Below, piece after piece: positions 33,788 to 40,701 of a stretch of DNA of 40,701 nucleotides. Where the stretch lies: positions 1 to 40,701 of the forward strand of contig NEEC01000145.1 in NCBI GenBank assembly GCA_002189035.1, read 5' to 3'. Numbering within the stretch: position 1 is the first letter of the stretch; every line of letters begins with the position of its first letter. The stretch is from Utricularia gibba. Its lineage: Eukaryota; Streptophyta; Magnoliopsida; Lamiales; Lentibulariaceae. The position numbers and the translations under genes were made by a program. The notes beneath the pieces are model-generated. The model was given only the letters and a program-made list of their open reading frames with translations. It was not told the origin of the DNA and searched no databases.

Positions 33788-35038
33788 GTGATGCATTTAT
33801 TAACGTTGGGTTTTCGGTGGCTGCCTACATGCTTTTTTGAAGGAAAAGTTGTCGTTTTTTGGCGGGTGCTGTTGTTGGGAACTTTGTGGACCCAAGGTTT
33901 GGTCTGACTTCACAGCACAATCGTTCCCATTCGACGAAAATCGTGATACCTTTATTGAAGTTAGGATCTCATGACCACCCCAAATGGTTTTTTCAACAGC
34001 ATGCTTTACACTTGACAAGGCGCTTTTGTGGGTCACCGAGATCGGGCCGGATTCGGGTCGGGCTTGAGCCCATAGTCAGCTGTAGCCCGGCAAAAGAAGT
34101 GATGCATTTATTAACGTTGGGTTGTCGGCGGCTGCCCACATGGTTTTTCAAGCAACAGCTTGCCATTTAAAGGCGGGTGCTGTCGTTGGGAGCTTTGTCC
34201 GGCCCGAGATTCGGTCTGGCTACTAAGCCCAATCGGGTCGCACTCGACGAAAATCGTAACGCATTTGATGTAGTTAGGATGTCATGAGAACCCCAATGGG
34301 TTTTCTCAACACTCTGCTATATATTTGAGAAGGCGCCCTCGGAGGGTTTCGGGATTGGGCCAGAGGTCGGGTCGGGCTCAGGCCAATAGTCAGTTGTAGC
34401 CCGGAAAATAAGTGATGCATTTATCAACGATGGGTTTTCGGCGGCTGCCTAAATGGTTTTTCAAGCAACAGCTTGCCGTTTTAAGGTGGGTGCTGTAGTT
34501 GGGAGCTTTGTCAGGGCCCGAGATTCGGTCTGGCTACTAAGCCCAATCGGGTCGTACTCGACGAAATCGTAATGCATTTGCTTTAGTTAGGATGTCATGA
34601 GAACCCCAATGGGTTTTCTCAACACTCTACTTTATATTTCAGAAGGCGCTCTTGGGGGTTTCGGGATTGGGCCAGAGGTCGGGTCGGGCTATGGCCCATA
34701 GTCAGTTGTAGCCCGGAAAATAAGTGATGCATTTATCAACGTTGGGTTTTCGGCGGCTGCCTGAATGGTTTTTCAAGCAATAGCTTGCCATTTTAAGGCG
34801 GGTGCTGTCGTTGGCAGCTTTGTAAGGGCCCAAGGTTCGGTCTGGCTCCTGAGCCCAATCGGGTGCTACTCGATGAAAATCGTGATGCATTTTTTGAAGT
34901 TAGGATGTCATGAGCACCCCAAATGGTTTTCTCAACAACCTGATTTATATTTGAGGAGGCGCTCTAGGCTGGCACTAGTATCGAGCAAATGGTCGAGTCG
35001 CGCTCTGGCCCATAGTCATTTGTAGCCCGGCCAAAAAA
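33788..35038 (+). repeat. HOR unit 21, 4-mer A2-B1-C1/C2-D2
   Basis: Monomer starts: 33788, 34099, 34412, 34724. Length 1251 bp. The C monomer starts as C1 and ends as C2. It is the first member of an 11-monomer block (33788-37217) that is repeated at 37218-40651. Confidence 0.88.
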
Positions 35039-36284
35039 GTGATGCATTTATTAACGTTGGGTTTTCGGCGGCTGCCTACATGCTTTTTTCGAGGAAAAGT
35101 TGTCGTTTTTTTGCGGGTGCTGTTGTTGGGAACTTCGTCCGGACCCAAGGTTCGGTCTGACTTCACAGCACAATCCGATCCCATTCGACGAAAATCGTGA
35201 CACCTTTATTGAAGTTAGGATCTCATGACCACCCCAAATGGTTTTTTCAACAGCATGCTTTACACTTGACAGGCGCTTTTGTGGGTCACCGAGATCGGGC
35301 CGGATTCGGGTCGGGCTTGAGCCCATAGTCAGCTGTAGCCCGGCAAAAGAAGTGATGCATTTATTAACGTTGGGTTGTCGGCGGCTGCCCACATGGTTTT
35401 TCAAGCAACAGCTTGCCATTTAAAGGCGGGTGCTGTCGTTGGGAGCTTTGTCCGGCCCGAGATTCGGTCTGGCTACTAAGCCCAATCGGGTCGCACTCGA
35501 CGAAAATCGTAACGCATTTGCTGTAGTTAGGATGTCATGAGAACCCCAATGGGTTTTCTCAACACTCTGCTTTATATTTCAGAAGGCGCTCGGGGGGTTT
35601 CGGATTGGGCCAGAGGTCGGGTCGGGCTCAGGCCCATAGTCAGTTGTAGCCCGGAAAATAAGTGATGCATTTATCAACGTTGGGTTTTCGGCGGCTGCCT
35701 AAATGGTTTTTCAAGCAACAGCTTGCCGTTTTAAGGTGGGTGCTGTAGTTGGGAGCTTTGTCAGGGCCCGAGATTCGGTCTGGCTACTAAGCCCAATCGG
35801 GTCGTACTCGACGAAATCGTAATGCATTTGCTTTAGTTAGGATGTCATGAGAACCCCAATGGGTTTTCTCAACACTCTACTTTATATTTCAGAAGGCGCT
35901 CGGGGGTTTCGGATTGGGCCAGAGGTCGGGTCGGGCTATGGCCCATAGTCAGTTGTAGCCCGGAAAATAAGTGATGCATTTATCAACGTTGGGTTTTCGG
36001 CGGCTGCCTGAATGGTTTTTCAAGCAATAGCTTGCCATTTTAAGGCGGGTGCTGTCGTTGGCAGCTTTGTAAGGGCCCAAGGTTCGGTCTGGCTCCTGAG
36101 CCCAATCGGGTGCTACTCGATGAAAATCGTGATGCATTTTTTGAAGTTAGGATGTCATGAGCACCCCAAATGGTTTTCTCAACAACCTGATTTATATTTG
36201 AGGAGGCGCTCTAGGCTGGCACTAGTATCGAGCAAATGGTCGAGTCGCGCTCTGGCCCATAGTCATTTGTAGCCCGGCCAAAAA
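35039..36284 (+). repeat. HOR unit 22, 4-mer A1-B2-C2-D2
   Basis: Monomer starts: 35039, 35352, 35662, 35971. Length 1246 bp. This is the only unit where A is followed by a B2-type monomer (CATTTGCTGTAG, TTATATTTCAG). It looks like a 7-mer that lost B1-C1-D1. Confidence 0.88.
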
Positions 36285-37217
36285 GTGATGCATTTATTAA
36301 CGTTGGGTTTTCGGTGGCTGCCTACATGCTTTTTGAAGGAAAAGTTGTCGTTTTTGGCGGGTGCTGTTGTTGGGAACTTTGTGAGGACCCAAGGTTTGGT
36401 CTGACTTCACAGCACAATCCCCCATTCGACGAAAATCGTGATACCTTTATTGAAGTTAGGATCTCATGACCACCCCAAATGGTTTTTTCAACAGCATGCT
36501 TTACACTTGACAAGGCGCTTTTGTGGGTCACCGAGATCGGGCCGGATTCGGGTCGGGCTTGAGCCCAAAGTCAGCTGTAGCCCGGCAAAAGAAGTGATGC
36601 ATTTATTAACGTTGGGTTGTCGGCGGCTGCCCACATGGTTTTTCAAGCAACAGCTTGCCATTTAAGGCGGGTGCTGTCGTTGGGAGCTTTGTCCGGCCCG
36701 AGATTCGGTCTGGCTACTAAGCCCAATCGGGTCGCACTCGACGAAATCGTAATGCATTTGTTGTAGTTAGGATGTCATGAGAACCCCAATGGGTTTTCTC
36801 AACACTCTGCTATATATTTGAGAAGGCGCTCTTGGGGGGTTTCGGATTGGGCCAGAGGTCGGGTCGGGCTCAGGCCCATAGTCAGTTGTAGCCCGGAAAA
36901 TAAGTGATGCATTTATCAACGTTGGGTTTTCGGCGGCTGCCTAAATGGTTTTTCAAGCAACAGCTTGCCGTTTTAAGGTGGGTGCTGTCGTTGGGAGCTT
37001 TGTCAGGGCCCGAGATTCGGTCTGGCTACTAAGCCCAATCGGGTCGTACTCGACGAAAATCGTAATGCATTTGCTTAGTTAGGATGTCATGAGCACCCCA
37101 AATGGTTTTCTCAACAACCTGATTTATATTTGAGGAGGCGCTCTAGGCTGGCACTAGTATCGAGCAAATGGTCGAGTCGCGCTCTGGCCCATAGTCATTT
37201 GTAGCCCGGCCAAAAAA
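36285..37217 (+). repeat. HOR unit 23, 3-mer A2-B3-C3b
   Basis: Monomer starts: 36285, 36594, 36904. Length 933 bp. It ends with the D2-type hybrid and is followed by A1, unlike the C3a 3-mers, which are followed by A2. Confidence 0.88.
36904..37217 (+). repeat. Hybrid monomer C3b (C left half, D2-like right half)
   Basis: It is C-class to about CATTTGCTTAG, then D2-class with TCATGAGCACCCC and TAGGCTGGCACTAG. The switch lies at about 37070-37093. A second copy is at 40341-40651. It differs from C3a in the right-half subtype and in lacking ATGCATTCGC, so it is either an independent event or a C3a later converted by D2. Confidence 0.8.
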
Positions 37218-38469
37218 GTGATGCATTTATTAACGTTGGGTTTTCGGCGGCTGCCTACATGCTTTTTTCGAGGAAAAGTTGTCGTTTTTTTGCGGGTGCT
37301 GTTGTTGGGAACTTCGTCCGGACCCAAGGTTCGGTCTGACTTCACAGCACAATCCGATCCCATTCGACGAAAATCGTGACACCTTTATTGAAGTTAGGAT
37401 CTCATGACCACCCCAAATGGTTTTTTCAACAGCATGCTTTACACTTGACAAGGCGCTTTTGTGGGTCACCGAGATCGGGCCGGATTCGGGTCGGGCTTGA
37501 GCCCATAGTCAGCTGTAGCCCGGCAAAAGAAGTGATGCATTTATTAACGTTGGGTTGTCGGCGGCTGCCCACATGGTTTTTCAAGCAACAGCTTGCCATT
37601 TAAAGGCGGGTGCTGTCGTTGGGAGCTTTGTCCGGCCCGAGATTCGGTCTGGCTACTAAGCCCAATCGGGTCGCACTCGACGAAAATCGTAACGCATTTG
37701 ATGTAGTTAGGATGTCATGAGAACCCCAATGGGTTTTCTCAACACTCTGCTTTATATTTGAGAAGGCGCTCTCGGGGGTTTCGGATTGGGCCAGAGGTCG
37801 GGTCGGGCTCAGGCCCATAGTCAGTTGTAGCCCGGAAAATAAGTGATGCATTTATCAACGATGGGTTTTCGGCGGCTGCCTAAATGGTTTTTCAAGCAAC
37901 AGCTTGCCGTTTTAAGGTGGGTGCTGTAGTTGGGAGCTTTGTCAGGGCCCGAGATTCGGTCTGGCTACTAAGCCCAATCGGGTCGTACTCGACGAAATCG
38001 TAATGCATTTGCTTTAGTTAGGATGTCATGAGAACCCCAATGGGTTTTCTCAACACTCTACTTTATATTTCAGAAGGCGCTCTTGGGGGTTTCGGGATTG
38101 GGCCAGAGGTCGGGTCGGGCTATGGCCCATAGTCAGTTGTAGCCCGGAAAATAAGTGATGCATTTATCAACGTTGGGTTTTCGGCGGCTGCCTGAATGGT
38201 TTTTCAAGCAATAGCTTGCCATTTTAAGGCGGGTGCTGTCGTTGGCAGCTTTGTAAGGGCCCAAGGTTCGGTCTGGCTCCTGAGCCCAATCGGGTGCTAC
38301 TCGATGAAAATCGTGATGCATTTTTTGAAGTTAGGATGTCATGAGCACCCCAAATGGTTTTCTCAACAACCTGATTTATATTTGAGGAGGCGCTCTAGGC
38401 TGGCACTAGTATCGAGCAAATGGTCGAGTCGCGCTCTGGCCCATAGTCATTTGTAGCCCGGCCAAAAAA
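37218..38469 (+). repeat. HOR unit 24, 4-mer A1-B1-C1/C2-D2
   Basis: Monomer starts: 37218, 37532, 37843, 38155. Length 1252 bp. It corresponds to unit 21 one 11-monomer period earlier. Confidence 0.88.
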
Positions 38470-39719
38470 GTGATGCATTTATTAACGTTGGGTTTTCGGC
38501 GGCTGCCTACATGCTTTTTTCGAGGAAAAGTTGTCGTTTTTTTGCGGGTGCTGTTGTTGGGAACTTCGTCCGGACCCAAGGTTCGGTCTGACTTCACAGC
38601 ACAATCCGATCCCATTCGACGAAAATCGTGACACCTTTATTGAAGTTAGGATCTCATGACCACCCCAAATGGTTTTTTCAACAGCATGCTTTACACTTGA
38701 CAAGGCGCTTTTGTGGGTCACCGAGATCGGGCCGGATTCGGGTCGGGCTTGAGCCCATAGTCAGCTGTAGCCCGGCAAAAGAAGTGATGCATTTATTAAC
38801 GTTGGGTTGTCGGCGGCTGCCCACATGGTTTTCAAGCAACAGCTTGCCATTTAAAGGCGGGTGCTGTCGTTGGGAGCTTTGTCCGGCCCGAGATTCGGTC
38901 TGGCTACTAAGCCCAATCGGGTCGCACTCGACGAAAATCGTAACGCATTTGATGTAGTTAGGATGTCATGAGAACCCCAATGGGTTTTCTCAACACTCTG
39001 CTTTATATTTGAGAAGGCGCCTCGGGGGTTTCGGGATTGGGCCAGAGGTCGGGTCGGGCTCAGGCCATAGTCAGTTGTAGCCCGGAAAATAAGTGATGCA
39101 TTTATCAACGTTGGGTTTTCGGCGGCTGCCTAAATGGTTTTTCAAGCAACAGCTTGCCGTTTTAAGGTGGGTGCTGTAGTTGGGAGCTTTGTCAGGGCCG
39201 AGATTCGGTCTGGCTACTAAGCCCAATCGGGTCGTACTCGACGAAATCGTAATGCATTTGCTTTAGTTAGGATGTCATGAGAACCCCAATGGGTTTTCTC
39301 AACACTCTACTTTATATTTCAGAAGGCGCTCTTGGGGGGTTTCGGGATTGGGCCAGAGGTCGGGTCGGGCTATGGCCCATAGTCAGTTGTAGCCCGGAAA
39401 ATAAGTGATGCATTTATCAACGTTGGGTTTTCGGCGGCTGCCTGAATGGTTTTTCAAGCAATAGCTTGCCATTTTAAGGCGGGTGCTGTCGTTGGCAGCT
39501 TTGTAAGGGCCCAAGGTTCGGTCTGGCTCCTGAGCCCAATCGGGTGCTACTCGATGAAAATCGTGATGCATTTTTTGAAGTTAGGATGTCATGAGCACCC
39601 CAAATGGTTTTCTCAACAACCTGATTTATATTTGAGGAGGCGCTCTAGGCTGGCACTAGTATCGAGCAAATGGTCGAGTCGCGCTCTGGCCCATAGTCAT
39701 TTGTAGCCCGGCCAAAAAA
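38470..39719 (+). repeat. HOR unit 25, 4-mer A1-B1-C2-D2
   Basis: Monomer starts: 38470, 38784, 39093, 39405. Length 1250 bp. It corresponds to unit 22, but its B is B1-like in the middle (CATTTGATGTAG). Confidence 0.88.
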
Positions 39720-40651
39720 GTGATGCATTTATTAACGTTGGGTTTTCGGTGGCTGCCTACATGCTTTTTGAAGGAAAAGTTGTCGTTTTTTGGCGGGTGC
39801 TGTTGTTGGGAACTTTGTGAGGACCCAAGGTTTGGTCTGACTTCACAGCACAATCGTCCCATTCGACGAAAATCGTGATACCTTTATTGAAGTTAGGATC
39901 TCATGACCACCCCAAATGGTTTTTTCAACAGCATGCTTTACACTTGACAAGGCGCTTTTGTGGGTCACCGAGATCGGGCCGGATTCGGGTCGGGCTTGAG
40001 CCCAAAGTCAGCTGTAGCCCGGCAAAAGAAGTGATGCATTTATTAACGTTGGGTTGTCGGCGGCTGCCCACATGGTTTTTCAAGCAACAGCTTGCCATTT
40101 AAAGGCGGGTGCTGTCGTTGGGAGCTTTGTCCGGCCCGAGATTCGGTCTGGCTACTAAGCCCAATCGGGTCGCACTCGACGAAATCGTAACGCATTTGTT
40201 GTAGTTAGGATGTCATGAGAACCCCAATTGGTTTTCTCAACACTCTGCTATATATTTGAGAAGGCGCTCTTGGGGGGTTTCGGATTGGGCCAGAGGTCGG
40301 GTCGGGCTCAGGCCATAGTCAGTTGTGGCCCGGAAAATAAGTGATGCATTTATCAACGTTGGGTTTCGGCGGCTGCCTAAATGGTTTTTCAAGCAACAGC
40401 TTGCCGTTTTAAGGTGGGTGCTGTAGTTGGGAGCTTTGTCAGGGCCCGAGATTCGGTCTGGCTACTAAGCCCAATCGGTCGTACTCGACGAAAATCGTAA
40501 TGCATTTGCTTAGTTAGGATGTCATGAGACCCCAAATGTTTTTCTCAACAACCTGATTTATATTTGAGGAGGCGCTCTAGGCTGGCACTAGTATCGAGCA
40601 AATGGTCGAGTCGCGCTCTGGCCCATAGTCATTTGTAGCCCGGCCAAAAAA
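39720..40651 (+). repeat. HOR unit 26, 3-mer A2-B3-C3b
   Basis: Monomer starts: 39720, 40031, 40341. Length 932 bp. It corresponds to unit 23. The hybrid carries TCATGAGACCCC at the C-to-D switch, the shared part of the C and D versions. Confidence 0.88.
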
Positions 40652-40701
40652 GTGATGCATTTATTAACGTTGGGTTTTCGGCGGCTGCCTACATGCTTTT
40701 T
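40652..40701 (+). repeat. Partial A monomer at window end (unit 27)
   Basis: The first 50 bases of an A monomer (CGGCGGCTGCC then TACATGC) are cut by the window edge. CGGCGGCTG favours A1, as expected after a D2-type hybrid end. Confidence 0.85.

Larger units (their letters stand above)
1..40701. repeat. Satellite DNA array, ~312-bp monomer, head-to-tail, with higher-order repeats
   Basis: The motif GTGATGCATTTAT recurs about every 310-315 bp from base 1 to 40652, always on the + strand. I counted 131 full monomers and one partial one (40701 bp in all), a mean of about 310 bp. There is no inversion, no unique spacer and no inserted element. Four monomer classes recur in the order A-B-C-D: A has TACATGC near base 40 and GTGACACC or GTGATACC at mid-monomer; B has GGGTTGTCGG and CCCACATGG; C has CAAGCAACAGCTTGCCG with AAGGTGGG; D has CAAGCAATAGCTTG with GGCAGCTTTG. 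Both strands carry only short frames that recur with the monomer. A centromeric or other heterochromatic role is inferred from structure alone. The array runs off both ends of the window. Confidence 0.98.

Noticed and set aside
979-40102. Recurrent short open reading frames (60-157 codons) on both strands
   Set aside because: They repeat once or twice per monomer, overlap on both strands, start and stop at subtype-specific substitutions, and change length with one-base gaps. No domain, signal peptide or plausible ribosome context is visible. They are by-products of a low-stop, CpG-containing repeat.
1-40701. CRISPR array
   Set aside because: The repeats are directly adjacent, about 312 bp long, with no unique spacers. 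This is satellite structure.
1-40701. CENP-B box
   Set aside because: I compared each TTCG and CGAA occurrence in the class consensus sequences with TTCGnnnnAnnCGGG and its complement. None fits; the closest, TTCGACGAAAATCG, lacks the CGGG end.
1-40701. Telomeric repeats, rRNA/tRNA genes or intergenic spacer
   Set aside because: There is no TTTAGGG/TTAGGG run, no recognisable rRNA core and no tRNA A/B-box pair with a cloverleaf. TTAGGATGTC is a monomer landmark and is not telomeric.
1-40701. Assigning a named plant satellite family
   Set aside because: Monomer lengths near 310 bp are known in several plants, but length alone is not identification and I do not recognise this sequence. A database search with a C-class monomer would settle it.
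1-40701. Viral or transposon origin
   Set aside because: No long terminal repeats, terminal inverted repeats, primer-binding site, polymerase or integrase motifs, or target-site duplications are visible.

Overview
The whole 40.7 kb window is one uninterrupted tandem satellite DNA array. It holds no supportable protein-coding gene, RNA gene, transposable element or unique sequence. The basic monomer is about 312 bp and begins, in the phase used here, at the conserved GTGATGCATTTAT. 131 complete monomers and one partial monomer (from 40652) lie head to tail in one orientation. A satellite array of this length points to a eukaryotic chromosome. The size, and the near-156 bp sub-periodicity close to nucleosome length, best fit a plant centromeric or pericentromeric/subtelomeric satellite. 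I do not recognise the family, and the organism assignment is an inference.

The array is built on nested scales. (1) Each monomer is itself an ancient dimer of two diverged halves of about 158 and 155 bp. (2) Four monomer classes, A, B, C and D, follow one another in fixed order. A and D each have two main subtypes (A1/A2, D1/D2); B has three (B1, B2, B3); C has two plus C/D hybrids (C1, C2, C3a/C3b). (3) These form higher-order repeats (HORs), each opening with an A monomer: a 7-mer of about 2.19 kb (A-B1-C1-D1-B2-C2-D2), 4-mers of about 1.25 kb (A-B-C-D), and a 3-mer of about 0.93 kb (A2-B3-C3). One 10-mer and two 8-mer derivatives also occur. (4) HORs are grouped again into larger blocks: 4+3+7 (14 monomers, 14155-18535 and 23851-28197) and 4+4+3 (11 monomers, about 3.43 kb, 33788-37217 and 37218-40651).

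Layout: 1-9173 has four 7/8-mers. 9174-16344 has five 4-mers and one 3-mer. 16345-23850 has two 7-mers and the 10-mer. 23851-31623 alternates short units and 7-mers. 31624-40701 has only 4-mers and 3-mers.

The most notable anomaly concerns sequence quality. Many small gaps remove exactly the bases that distinguish two monomer variants, leaving the 'intersection' of the two. The extreme case is the 195-bp degenerate monomer at 5314-5508. This pattern suggests consensus artefacts in a collapsed or polished assembly rather than biological deletions, so exact copy numbers and hybrids should be trusted only after checking raw reads. All short open reading frames on either strand are by-products of the repeat and are not annotated as genes.
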